Positions 1 to 8,402 of a stretch of 64,000 nucleotides of DNA are shown in pieces. Position 1 is the stretch's first letter. The number at the start of each line of letters is the position of its first letter. Both the position numbers and the translations under genes were made by a program. The stretch comes from Methylorubrum populi (lineage in GTDB: Bacteria; Pseudomonadota; Alphaproteobacteria; Rhizobiales; Beijerinckiaceae). Under the pieces are notes generated by a model, which saw only the letters and a list, made by a program, of their open reading frames with translations, made no database searches and was not told the DNA's origin. Location of the stretch: assembly GCA_020741775.1 (NCBI GenBank), contig DYYG01000020.1, positions 1-64,000 on the forward strand, read 5' to 3'.

Positions 1-468
1 CGCACGATCCTGGGCGAGATGGGCGCCGAGCAGCTGCTGGGCCAGGGCGACATGCTGTTCATGGCCGGCGGCGGGCGCACGACGCGTGTGCACGGGCCGT
101 TCTGCTCGGACTCGGAAGTCGAGAGCGTGGTTGCCCATCTCAAGCGCCAGGGCCGGCCCTCCTATCTCGAGGCGGTCACGGCGGACGAAGGCGAGATCCC
201 GGGCAATTCTGCGGCACCTGCGGACGGTCCGGTCTTCGATGCCGGGCAGTTCGGCGGCGGCGAGGCGGGCGACCTCTACGAGCAGGCCGTGGCCGTGGTG
301 CTGCGCGATAAGAAGGCCTCGACCAGCTACATCCAGCGCAGGCTGCAGATCGGCTACAACCGTGCCGCCTCGCTGATGGAGCGGATGGAGACAGAAGGGC
401 TGGTCGGCCCTGCTAACCATGCCGGCAAGCGCGAGATTCTGGTGGAGGTCGAAGCGCAGGATTACTGA
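1..468 (+). CDS. ftsK: DNA translocase FtsK, C-terminal end (5' truncated by the window)
   Basis: Only the last 155 codons are inside the window; the reading frame is open through base 1. The visible part is the end of the RecA-like motor (MLFMAGGGRTTRVHGPF, where FtsK reaches the DNA-sorting hinge) followed by the winged-helix gamma domain (SYIQRRLQIGYNRAASLMER) that recognises polar KOPS sites. FtsK pumps chromosome ends through the division septum and activates XerCD at dif. It ends in a normal TGA, so the C-terminus is intact. The identification is secure because the gamma domain is highly conserved. Confidence 0.95.
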   Translation, partial: RTILGEMGAEQLLGQGDMLFMAGGGRTTRVHGPFCSDSEVESVVAHLKRQGRPSYLEAVTADEGEIPGNSAAPADGPVFDAGQFGGGEAGDLYEQAVAVVLRDKKASTSYIQRRLQIGYNRAASLMERMETEGLVGPANHAGKREILVEVEAQDY

Positions 469-587
469 TCCGGCTCTCCGCGAAAGCCTTCGAGCGCGTC
501 GTCCTCTCACCGAGGGCGGCGCGCTTCTGCGTTTCACTGAGCCATGTCCAAAGCGTTGCAGTGACTCGACGCGCATCGCGGCCTCTA

Positions 588-605
588 TTATAGCATCAGC
601 TATAA
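588..605. promoter_or_regulatory. Palindromic operator candidate upstream of the TonB receptor
   Basis: TTATAGC-ATCA-GCTATAA is a perfect 7-bp inverted repeat with a 4-bp centre, ending 18 bp before the receptor ATG. It sits inside a wider imperfect hairpin closed by GCCTCT (581-586) and AGAGGC (609-614). An AT-rich palindrome in a GC-rich genome, directly in front of a metal-type outer-membrane receptor, suggests a metalloregulator site (Zur or Fur family). It does not match the consensus I know exactly, so the regulator is inferred. Confidence 0.5.
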
Positions 606-623
606 CTCAGAGGCCGAGGTTTT

Positions 624-2762
624 ATGTCGAGAATGCGCTATGGGCTTCGCCGTTGGGCCGGGCTTGGCGTCGTCGGCCTGCTGACGGGGCCGGTCCAAGC
701 CGAAGAGGTGTCCCTGGACGAGATCAGCGTGACCTCCGACAAGCCCGCGCGGCGGTTCGGCGAGGCGGCGGCAGGCGGCGCAGCCCCGCCGGACGGTATC
801 CTGCCGGTGGTGGCGGACCGCTTCGCGACGGTGACCGTCGTAACGGGCCGCGAGCTGGCCCGCTCGCAGCCGACCTCCCTGGGGGAGGCCCTGTTCGACA
901 AGCCGGGGCTCTCCGCCACCACCTTCGCGCCGGGGTCCGCTTCTCGGCCGATCGTCCGCGGCCTCGACAATCATCGCGTCCGGATCCTCGAAAACGGGAC
1001 CGGGGTGCAGGACATGTCCGATCTCGGCGAGGATCACGCGGTGCCGATCAATCCGCTGATCAATGACCGCATCGAGGTGATCCGGGGGCCGGCCGGGCTG
1101 CGCTACGGGTCACAGGCGGTGGGCGGCGTGGTCTCGGTCGAGAACAACCGCATTCCGACTGCCATTCCCGCCGGCGGCGTCGCGGGGCGCGTGACCACCG
1201 GCCTTTCGGCGGTCGATAACGGCCGCAACGTCGCCGCCACGGTCGATGCCGGTCACGGCAACGTTGCGGTCCACGCGGATGCGTTCAAGAGTGCGGCGGA
1301 CGATTACAACACCCCGCTCGGGATCCAGCGCAACTCCTTCAACCGGTCGCAGGGCGGCGCCATCGGCACCTCATATCTGTTCGAGCGCGGCTTCGTCGGG
1401 CTTTCGTTCAGCCATTTCGATTCCGTCTACGGCATCCCCGGCATCGGATCCGCCGCGCAGCGCACGCGCCTCGACCCGACTCAGGACAAGCTGCAGGCCC
1501 GGGGCGAGATTCGGCCGCTGGACGGGCCAGTCGCCGCGATCCGGTTCTGGGCGGGCGGCTCGAACTACCGGCACAACGAGTTCGGGACCACACCGAGCGG
1601 TGTCGAGGAGATCGCGGCGGTCTTCAAGAACCGCGCCGCCGAGGGCCGGATCGAGCTCGACCACGTGCCGGTCGAGACCGCCTTCGGCACATTGAGCGGC
1701 CAGCTCGGGTTCCAGGCGGAGCGCCGCAAGCTGCGCATCTCGGGGGCGGAGGGCGGCCTGCTGCGCCCCACCGACACGCGGGTCCAGGCGGCCTACCTGT
1801 TCGAGGAACTGGCGCTCGGCGGTGGCCTGCGGCTCCAGGCGGCGGGCCGGATCGAGGGCAACCGCGTCGCGGGCACCCAGGCGCTGTTCCCGGCCGACTT
1901 CCTGCCGGAGGGGCCCGGCGACGAGCCCATGGAGTCCCGCCGCACCCGCCGGTTCGCCCCGAAGAGCGCGAGTTTCGGCGCGCTGCAGGATCTGCCCCAC
2001 GGCTTCGTGGTGAGCCTCACCGGCTCCTATGTCGAGCGCGCGCCGACCTCCCTCGAATTGTTCTCCCGCGGACCGCACGAGGCCTCCGCCACCTTCGAGA
2101 TCGGCGATCCGAACCTCAGGCTGGAGCGGGCCCGCACCGTCGAACTCGGTTTCCGCCGGGCGGAGGGGCCCTTTCGCCTCGATGCGACCGGCTATGTCAC
2201 GCGCTATACCGGCTTCGTCTACAAGCGCCTGACCGGCTTCACCTGCGGCGATGCCTTCGACAGCTGCGGCATCGGCGGCGGAGACCTGCGGCAAGTCGTG
2301 TATTCGCAGGCCGGCGCCACCTTCACCGGCGCCGAGATCGGCAGCCAGATCGATCTCGTGCCGGTCGGCAACGGCTTCGCCGGCATCAGCGCTCAGTACG
2401 ATTTCGTGCGGGCCCAGTTCGACGACGGCAGCTTCGTGCCGCGTATCCCGCCTCACCGTGTCGGCGGCGGTGTGTTCCTGCGGGCGGATGGGTGGACGGC
2501 GCAGGTCACTCTGCTTCACGCCTTCGCGCAGACCCAGACCGCGCTGCTGGAGACGCCGACGCCCGGCTACAACGACCTGAAGGCCGAGATCGCCTATAGC
2601 CGCCCCCTCGATCCTGCGGTGTACGGGATGAGTGAGGTCACGCTGGGCCTGCGCGGGACGAATCTGCTCGACGACGTGATCCGCAACGCCGCCTCCTTTC
2701 GCAAGGACGAGGTCGTGCTGCCGGGCCGCAATGTCAGGCTGTTTCTGACGGCGCGCTTCTGA
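624..2762 (+). CDS. TonB-dependent outer-membrane receptor, ZnuD-like (metal uptake)
   Basis: 712 aa with a signal peptide (residues 1-26, ending VQA-EE), a TonB-box-like segment (LDEISVTSD), a plug domain (about 65-180) and a beta-barrel ending in the expected C-terminal Phe (TARF). The plug motif NHRVRILENGTGVQDMS followed by DHAVPINP and IEVIRGPAGLRYG is typical of the ZnuD/copper-receptor branch, which moves zinc or other metals rather than siderophores. Start ATG is preceded by GAGG at 616-619. The gene is monocistronic and lies just downstream of an 18-bp palindrome that could be its metal-responsive operator. Substrate is inferred from family resemblance. Confidence 0.85.
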   Translation: MSRMRYGLRRWAGLGVVGLLTGPVQAEEVSLDEISVTSDKPARRFGEAAAGGAAPPDGILPVVADRFATVTVVTGRELARSQPTSLGEALFDKPGLSATTFAPGSASRPIVRGLDNHRVRILENGTGVQDMSDLGEDHAVPINPLINDRIEVIRGPAGLRYGSQAVGGVVSVENNRIPTAIPAGGVAGRVTTGLSAVDNGRNVAATVDAGHGNVAVHADAFKSAADDYNTPLGIQRNSFNRSQGGAIGTSYLFERGFVGLSFSHFDSVYGIPGIGSAAQRTRLDPTQDKLQARGEIRPLDGPVAAIRFWAGGSNYRHNEFGTTPSGVEEIAAVFKNRAAEGRIELDHVPVETAFGTLSGQLGFQAERRKLRISGAEGGLLRPTDTRVQAAYLFEELALGGGLRLQAAGRIEGNRVAGTQALFPADFLPEGPGDEPMESRRTRRFAPKSASFGALQDLPHGFVVSLTGSYVERAPTSLELFSRGPHEASATFEIGDPNLRLERARTVELGFRRAEGPFRLDATGYVTRYTGFVYKRLTGFTCGDAFDSCGIGGGDLRQVVYSQAGATFTGAEIGSQIDLVPVGNGFAGISAQYDFVRAQFDDGSFVPRIPPHRVGGGVFLRADGWTAQVTLLHAFAQTQTALLETPTPGYNDLKAEIAYSRPLDPAVYGMSEVTLGLRGTNLLDDVIRNAASFRKDEVVLPGRNVRLFLTARF

Positions 2763-2839
2763 AACGCCGGCCGGCATCGGCACCTGAGCCCAGAAGATAT
2801 CTCACGATGTAACGAAAAAGCTATTGGAAGTTGATATTT

Positions 2840-2856
2840 GTTGTTGAATCAACAAC
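2840..2856. promoter_or_regulatory. Perfect 8-bp-arm palindrome in the receptor/kinase intergenic region
   Basis: GTTGTTGA-A-TCAACAAC is a perfect inverted repeat with a 1-bp centre. It lies in an AT-rich stretch 78 bp after the receptor stop and about 200 bp before the histidine kinase start. No T-run follows on either strand, so an operator is more likely than a terminator. The bound regulator is unknown. Confidence 0.35.
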
Positions 2857-3057
2857 TGCAGGCGATTGTCCCTTTGATCTATTCAAGCAGGGCGATTACG
2901 CAATTAGGATATATTGACGTAAAGTCCCTGTCGGACAAGCGCCGAATGCCTTAGTCCTTTCCGCTTGCGGGCAACCCCCGCGTCAGATTTCCTTGCGAGA
3001 CTCTCCTGCCAAGTTCGCCTTCGGAACCTGGCACCGTGGTGGATGCATAGGTGCAGG

Positions 3058-5400
3058 ATGGATGGAAGTGGCGCTCCACCTGCGGCGTGGCCGGATGGCG
3101 GCGACATGGCCAACCGGATCCGGTCCCATGATTGGGCGGCGACGAGCCTCGGCGCGATCGAGACGTGGCCCTCCTGCCTGAAGACCACGATCAGTCTGCT
3201 CCTCGGCTGCGGCTTCCCCATGATCGTGCTGTGGGGAGAACAGCTGACGCAGATCTACAACGACGGCTACCGCGATCTGATGGGGCTGAAGCATCCGGCC
3301 GGTCTGGGGCAGCCGTCCCGCGATTGCTGGCCCGAAGTCTGGCACATCAACGAGCCGATCTACCGGCGTGTCTGGGCCGGCGGGACCTGCACATTCGAGA
3401 ACGGACATTATCCCATCATCCGCTCGGGCAGCCTGGAGGATGCGTGGTTCACGCTGAGCTACAGCCCCCTGCGCGACGAGGCCGGACGGATCGCGGGCAT
3501 CCTCGTCACCCTGGTCGAAACCACCGACCGGGTGCTGGCGGACCTCGCCTTGCGGGAGAGCGAGGCGCGCTACCGCGCCCTCGTCACGGCCGGAACCTCA
3601 TCGGTTTACCGCATGAGTCCCGATTGGCGGCAGATGCGCCAGCTGATCGGACAGGGATTCCTCGCCGACTTGGCAGAGCCGTGCGAGAGCTGGGCCGATC
3701 ACTACATCCTGCCCGAGGATCGGGATGCGGTGAGCGCGGTCATCGCGGAGGCGATCCGAACCCGATCCCTGTTCCAGCTCGAGCATCGGGTCCGCCGCGC
3801 CGACGGCAGCGTCGGCTGGACCTTCTCGCGGGCGGTGCCGATGCTCGGGCCGGAGGGCGACATCGTCGAATGGTTCGGCACCGCCAGCGACGTGACCGAA
3901 CGCAAGCTTGCCGAGGCGAGCCTGCGGGAAAGCGAGGATCGTTTCCGCGCCGAGCTCGAGCGGCAGGTGAGGGAGCGGACGGCGGAGTTGCAGGCGAGCC
4001 GCGACCTGCTCCAGGCGACCATGGACTGCTCCATGGACATGATTCAGGTCTTCGAGGCCGTCCGCGACGAGGACGGCCAGATCGTCGATTTCCGTTGGCT
4101 CCTCAACAATCACACCTCGGAGAGCCGGTATGGCGAGGTGCGCGGGGAAAGCTTGCTCGAGCGCAATCCCGGCGTGGTCCAGGAAGGAATTTTCGACGCC
4201 TTCAAGCAGGTCACGGAGACGGGTCTGCCGTCGATCGCCGAGCGCCGCTACGACCACGAGCAGTTCAACGGTTGGTTCTTTCAATCCGCCGTGAGGCTCG
4301 GCGACGGGGTGGCGACCACCACCAAGGAGATCTCGGCTTGGAAGACGGCCCAGGAAGAGGTGCTGCGCCTGCGTGATGCGATCGCGCAGACCGCCTTGCG
4401 CGAGAGTGAGGACCGCTTTCGCGCCTTGGCGAGCCTCATTCCGGTCCTGCTGTGGCGCTCCGATGCCGACGGCCAGCACAATTCCGCCAACGAGCCCTGG
4501 CTCGCCTATACCGGCCAGACCCACGTGCAGTCCCAGGGCAGCGGCTGGCTCCGCGCCATCCATCCCGACGACCGGGCTCAGGTGCGCGAGGCCTTCGAGA
4601 CAGGACGCGAGAAGCGGCACTTGATCGAGGTGCAGCTGCGCATCCGCCGGTCCGACGGGGCCTATCGCTGGTTTCTGGTGCGTCAGGCGCCGATCCGCGA
4701 CGAGGCGGGGCAGCTGACCCATTGGATCGGTGCTGCCATGGATATCCACGATCTGCGCGAATTGCAGGAACGGCAGGCGGTGCTCGTCGCCGAATTGCAG
4801 CACCGCACCCGCAACCTTCTCGGGGTCGTGCGCTCCATTGCCCATCAGACCATGGTGCAGACCGGACCGACCACGCGCTTTCGGGAGCAGTTCAGCGACC
4901 GGTTGGCCGCCCTCTCGCGGGTTCAGGGCCTGCTGTCGCGCTCCGAGCAGGAGCCGATCACCCTGCACACCCTGATCCAGACCGAGCTGGATGCCCTCGG
5001 TACCGGGAATTTCATGGACCGGATCACCCTTGGCGGTCCGCCCGTGCGGCTGCGCAAGGCATCGGTGCAGACCCTCGCCCTGGCCCTGCACGAACTCGCC
5101 ACAAACGCGCGCCAGCACGGGGCCCTGAGCACCGAACATGGCCGCCTCTTCGTCACGTGGCGCGCCGAAGCCGGGGCGGGCGACGAGGAACGTCTGCTGC
5201 TCGAATGGGTCGAGGATGGCATCGGTCGCCAGCCCGGGGCGCAGGGGACCGCCCCTTACGGCTACGGACGTGAGCTGATCGAGCGGGCCATGCCTTACGT
5301 GCTCGATGCCCGGACACGCTACGAACTCGGCGAGACGCGCCTGCTCTGCTCGATCGACATGCCCCTCGGCAACGGATGGCGGGTGAGGCGCGGGGCGTGA
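3058..5400 (+). CDS. Multi-PAS sensor histidine kinase, HWE family
   Basis: About 780 aa, no membrane segment, so probably cytoplasmic. An N-terminal PAS-like sensor (from IRSHDWAATSLGAIETWP to about residue 160) is followed by three further PAS modules, with a short coiled-coil (ELERQVRERTAELQASRDLL) between them, and a C-terminal HWE kinase. The phospho-acceptor is in AELQHRTRNLLGVVRSIAHQ and the N-box is ALHELATNARQHGAL; the W-x-E signature appears as LEWVEDG. An upstream in-frame TTG at 2965 would add 31 residues, but this ATG gives the family's usual start. No response regulator is adjacent, so it is an orphan kinase. Ligand unknown. Confidence 0.88.
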   Translation: MDGSGAPPAAWPDGGDMANRIRSHDWAATSLGAIETWPSCLKTTISLLLGCGFPMIVLWGEQLTQIYNDGYRDLMGLKHPAGLGQPSRDCWPEVWHINEPIYRRVWAGGTCTFENGHYPIIRSGSLEDAWFTLSYSPLRDEAGRIAGILVTLVETTDRVLADLALRESEARYRALVTAGTSSVYRMSPDWRQMRQLIGQGFLADLAEPCESWADHYILPEDRDAVSAVIAEAIRTRSLFQLEHRVRRADGSVGWTFSRAVPMLGPEGDIVEWFGTASDVTERKLAEASLRESEDRFRAELERQVRERTAELQASRDLLQATMDCSMDMIQVFEAVRDEDGQIVDFRWLLNNHTSESRYGEVRGESLLERNPGVVQEGIFDAFKQVTETGLPSIAERRYDHEQFNGWFFQSAVRLGDGVATTTKEISAWKTAQEEVLRLRDAIAQTALRESEDRFRALASLIPVLLWRSDADGQHNSANEPWLAYTGQTHVQSQGSGWLRAIHPDDRAQVREAFETGREKRHLIEVQLRIRRSDGAYRWFLVRQAPIRDEAGQLTHWIGAAMDIHDLRELQERQAVLVAELQHRTRNLLGVVRSIAHQTMVQTGPTTRFREQFSDRLAALSRVQGLLSRSEQEPITLHTLIQTELDALGTGNFMDRITLGGPPVRLRKASVQTLALALHELATNARQHGALSTEHGRLFVTWRAEAGAGDEERLLLEWVEDGIGRQPGAQGTAPYGYGRELIERAMPYVLDARTRYELGETRLLCSIDMPLGNGWRVRRGA

Positions 5401-5415
5401 GGCCCCGCCTCCTTT
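5390..5415 (+). terminator. Hairpin overlapping the histidine kinase stop codon
   Basis: GCGGGGC-GTGAG-GCCCCGC forms a perfect 7-bp GC stem across the TGA at 5398-5400 and is followed by CTCCTTTC. The weak T-run makes it a probable, not certain, intrinsic terminator. It also separates the kinase from the convergent fdh4B gene. Confidence 0.5.
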
Positions 5416-5458
5416 CAGAGCCGCGCGCTTGCTTCGGGGTGGCGGATTTGGCTGTCGA

Positions 5459-5761
5459 TCAGGCCGCTAACGCCGTCAGCATCGCGCTGGCGGCCGGGCT
5501 CGCCGCGTAGCGGGTGCGCTGGGTCCGCTGATCGCGGGTGGTCACGGTCACGAGCGCCTCACCGGCGAGGGCTTCCACCGCGCGCAGCACCAGGGCGTGC
5601 TCGACGCCGAAGATCCGGGCGAAGCTGCGGCTGTCGCTCGCCAGCCCGAGATGCAGGCCGGCGAGGATGCCGGCCTCCAGCAGGTTCAGCTCCGGCCGCA
5701 GGGCCGCGATCGTGTCGGTCGCGGCCAGGAAGGTCTCGGCGTCGGCGGGGGGCTCGCTCAT
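5459..5761 (-). CDS. fdh4B: Small winged-helix-like partner of the formate dehydrogenase (Fdh4B-like)
   Basis: 100 aa, soluble, mostly helical, resembling a small MarR/winged-helix fold (RSFARIFGVEHALVLRAVEALAGEALVTVT looks like helix-turn-helix then wing; only the pattern is visible). Its ATG overlaps the TGA of the upstream molybdopterin oxidoreductase by 4 bp, so the two are translationally coupled. In M. extorquens the fourth formate dehydrogenase is encoded by a large gene and a small gene of unknown function, and this pair has that arrangement. The symbol follows that synteny. Its biochemical role (chaperone, regulator or subunit) cannot be read from the sequence. Confidence 0.7.
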   Translation of the reverse strand: MSEPPADAETFLAATDTIAALRPELNLLEAGILAGLHLGLASDSRSFARIFGVEHALVLRAVEALAGEALVTVTTRDQRTQRTRYAASPAASAMLTALAA

Positions 5762-8094
5762 GCGGCCTTGCCCAAGCCTTTGCCCATCTCCTTGCCGGTG
5801 TTGGCGCGGGGCCGCACCTGGACCAGCACCGATTTCGAGGTCGGGGTATCCGAGAACTCGCCGAAGGCCGAAAGCGGCACCAGCACGTTGAGTTCCGGGT
5901 AATAGCCCGCCAGCGAGCCCCGCGGCATGTCGAAGGGGACGAGGCGGAAATCCTCTGCCACCCGCTCGACGCCATCCTCGGCGTGGACGCAGACGAGGTC
6001 GACCCGCTCGCCCGCCCGTGCCTTCAGCTCGGCGAGGTCGTCCGGATGGGCGAACACCACCCGCCGCTCGCCGTAGACGCCTCGATAGCGGTCATCGAGG
6101 CCGTAGATCGTGGTGTTGTACTGGTCGTGGCTGCGGAAGGTCTGCAGCACGAAGGTGTTGTCGAGGCTGCTGGCGCGCTGGTGCTCGGTGGCGACCGGGA
6201 GCGGGCTGCTGGAGAAGCCGGCCCGGCCGGTCGCCGTCTCGAACACCCGCTCGGCGGCGAGGTTGCGCAGCATGAAGCCGCGCGGACGGCGCACCCGGCT
6301 GTTGAAGTCGGAGAAGCCGGGAATCGTCCGCTCGATCAGGTCGCGGATCCGGTCGTAATCGTCGGCCAGGGCCGCCCAGTCGATCCGCTCCGAGCCGACG
6401 GCCGCCGCCGCCATGCCGGCGATGATGCCGATCTCCGAGCGCAGATGCGGCGAGGCCGGCTTGTTGATGCCGCCCGAGCCGTGGACCATGCTCATCGAAT
6501 CCTCGACGGTCACGATCTGCACCTTGCCCCGGCTGTTGCGATCGATCTCGGTGCGGCCGAGGCAGGGCAGCACGTAGGCGACCTTGCCCGGCACGAGATG
6601 GGAATGGTTGAGCTTCGTCGCGATGTGGACGGTGAGCTCGCAGCCGGAGAGGGCCTTCTCCACCAGCCGGGTGTCGGGCGTGGCGCGGACGAAGTTGCCG
6701 CCGAGCCCGATGAAGGCCTTGGCCGAGCCGTCGAGCATCGCGCCGATGGCGCCGCGCACGTTGTGGCCGTGCTTGCGCGGAACGTTGAGGCCGAACTCGC
6801 GGTCGAGCGCCTCCAGCAGGGCGACCGGCGGCTTCTCGTTGATGCCGACCGTGCGGTCGCCCTGGACATTGGAATGGCCGCGCACCGGGCAGAGGCCGGC
6901 GCCGGGCCGGCCGATATGGCCGCGCAGGAACAGCAGGTTGGCGATCTCGCGGATGGTGGCCACCGAGTGGCGATGCTGGGTCACGCCCATCGCCCAGGTC
7001 GCGATCACCTTGTCGGCGCCGAGATAGACCTCGGCCGCGGTCTCGATCTCGTCCCGGGTCAGGCCGGACTGGTCGAGGATCGCCTCCCAGGCCGTCGCCT
7101 CCACGGCGGACCGGTAATCCTCGAAGGCGCTGGTATGCGAGGCGATGAAGGCATGGTCGAGGAGCGAGGGCTTGCCGGCGGCGAGGGCCGCCGCGTCCCG
7201 GGCGAAGACGACCTTGGCGATCCCGCGGAAGGCGGCCATGTCGCCGCCGGGCTTGGGCTGATAATAATGGCTGGCGATCGGCCGGCTCGCGCCGCGCAGC
7301 ATCTCGACGCTGTTCTGCGGATCGGCGAAGCGCTCCAGGCCGCGCTCGCGCACGGGGTTCAGCACCACGACCCGCGCGCCCCGCTCGGCGGCGCGGCGAA
7401 GATCGCCCAGCATGCGCGGGTGGTTGGTGCCCGGATTCTGGCCGACGACGAAGATCGCGTCCGCCTTCTCGAAATCCTCGAGCAGGACCGTGCCCTTGCC
7501 GATGCCGATGGCCTGGATGAGGGCGATGCCGCTCGCCTCATGGCACATGTTCGAGCAATCGGGGAAGTTGTTGGTGCCGTAGGCCCGGGCGAAGAGCTGG
7601 TAGAGATAGGCGGCCTCGTTGGAGGCGCGGCCGGAGGTGTAGAACTCGACGCGATCCGGATGGTCGAGCCCGCGCAGGGTCGCGCCGATCTCGGCGAATG
7701 CCTCCTCCCACTCCACCGCGCGGTAGCTGTCGCTGGCGGCGTCGTAGCGCATCGGATGGGTCAGGCGGCCCTCGTTCTCCAGGGCGTAATCGGTCCAGCC
7801 GCGCAGCTCGGAGACGGTGTGCTTGGCGAAGAAGCGCGGCGTCACGCGCTTGTCGGTGGCCTCCCAGGAGACCGCCTTCACGCCATTCTCGCAGAACTCG
7901 AAGGACGAGCCGTGGGCCGGATCACCCCAGGCGCAGCCGGGGCAATCGAACCCGTCCGGCTGGTTGGCGGAGAGCAGGGCCCGGGCGCCGGACAAGGGCG
8001 CGCGGCTGCTCAGCAGGTGCTTGCCGCAGCTCTTCAGGGCGCCCCAACCGCCAGCGGCGGAAGAGCGCTTGGGTACGCTTTGCGAATGGTCCAT
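5758..8094 (-). CDS. fdh4A: YdeP/FdhF-type molybdopterin oxidoreductase (formate dehydrogenase Fdh4A-like)
   Basis: About 778 aa. The N-terminus (SAAGGWGALKS, then FDCPGCAWGDP) and the SNMCHEASG motif place it in the YdeP-like branch of the bis-MGD molybdoenzyme family, which has few N-terminal cysteines instead of the usual four-Cys Fe-S motif. The C-terminal dinucleotide-binding domain is present (FVLQTFRSHDQYNTTIYG). No Tat signal, so cytoplasmic. ATG at 8094 gives the family-typical start; an in-frame GTG at 8136 would add 14 residues. Together with the overlapping small gene it matches fdh4AB, which oxidises formate to CO2 during methylotrophic growth. Substrate is assigned by homology and synteny. 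Confidence 0.85.
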   Translation of the reverse strand: MDHSQSVPKRSSAAGGWGALKSCGKHLLSSRAPLSGARALLSANQPDGFDCPGCAWGDPAHGSSFEFCENGVKAVSWEATDKRVTPRFFAKHTVSELRGWTDYALENEGRLTHPMRYDAASDSYRAVEWEEAFAEIGATLRGLDHPDRVEFYTSGRASNEAAYLYQLFARAYGTNNFPDCSNMCHEASGIALIQAIGIGKGTVLLEDFEKADAIFVVGQNPGTNHPRMLGDLRRAAERGARVVVLNPVRERGLERFADPQNSVEMLRGASRPIASHYYQPKPGGDMAAFRGIAKVVFARDAAALAAGKPSLLDHAFIASHTSAFEDYRSAVEATAWEAILDQSGLTRDEIETAAEVYLGADKVIATWAMGVTQHRHSVATIREIANLLFLRGHIGRPGAGLCPVRGHSNVQGDRTVGINEKPPVALLEALDREFGLNVPRKHGHNVRGAIGAMLDGSAKAFIGLGGNFVRATPDTRLVEKALSGCELTVHIATKLNHSHLVPGKVAYVLPCLGRTEIDRNSRGKVQIVTVEDSMSMVHGSGGINKPASPHLRSEIGIIAGMAAAAVGSERIDWAALADDYDRIRDLIERTIPGFSDFNSRVRRPRGFMLRNLAAERVFETATGRAGFSSSPLPVATEHQRASSLDNTFVLQTFRSHDQYNTTIYGLDDRYRGVYGERRVVFAHPDDLAELKARAGERVDLVCVHAEDGVERVAEDFRLVPFDMPRGSLAGYYPELNVLVPLSAFGEFSDTPTSKSVLVQVRPRANTGKEMGKGLGKAA

Positions 8095-8402
8095 CCGAAA
8101 GCCCGGTCTTCGCTTTATGGAGACTGTCTTCGACACCCCGTATGCGCCGCCTCATCCCGCTGGCGGGCGGGCGGTCTCGGGTGCCGTGACCGGGAAATAA
8201 CATCTCGCAGCCGCGAGGTGATGAGCGGCCGGCGAAGGGGGAGGCATTCGTGGGGCGCACGCCAACTTAACTTGATTCCAGAAGATGCCCGTTTCTGGAA
8301 TGGCTCAAGCCTTGTCGATCACCCCGAGCGAGAGATTGGCCTCAGGAATTTTGGTGCAATGCATCAAAATTCCTGAGGCAAAAACCCTCGTGCTGGTCGG
8401 GT
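8095..8402. other. Intergenic region between fdh4A and pyrD
   Basis: No credible gene. It must hold the fdh4A promoter (leftward) and lies after the pyrD stop codon. Its only striking element is the long palindrome at 8339-8379. No clear -35/-10 pair stands out. Confidence 0.6.
8339..8379. repeat. 41-bp near-perfect palindrome
   Basis: Arms at 8339-8353 and 8365-8379 (starting GCCTCAGGAATTTTG) are perfectly complementary over 15 bp. The inner bases extend the symmetry through TGCA-A-TGCA, leaving one non-Watson-Crick pair. AAAAA follows on the plus strand. For pyrD, which is transcribed leftward, no T-run follows the stem, so it is not a textbook terminator for that gene. It may be a member of the dispersed extragenic palindromes common in this group, or a strong operator. 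Confidence 0.7.

Noticed and set aside
469..623. A cobalamin or other riboswitch before the TonB receptor
   Set aside because: The upstream gap is only 155 bp and shows just the palindromic hairpin, without conserved riboswitch cores such as a B12 box.
5983..8376. A 797-codon open frame on the plus strand across fdh4A
   Set aside because: It mirrors the formate dehydrogenase gene, is dominated by Ala/Gly/Arg/Asp and has no motif. High GC makes such antisense frames common.
8339..8379. Reading this palindrome as the terminator of pyrD
   Set aside because: In the direction of pyrD transcription no T-run follows the stem, so I list it as a repeat of unknown role.
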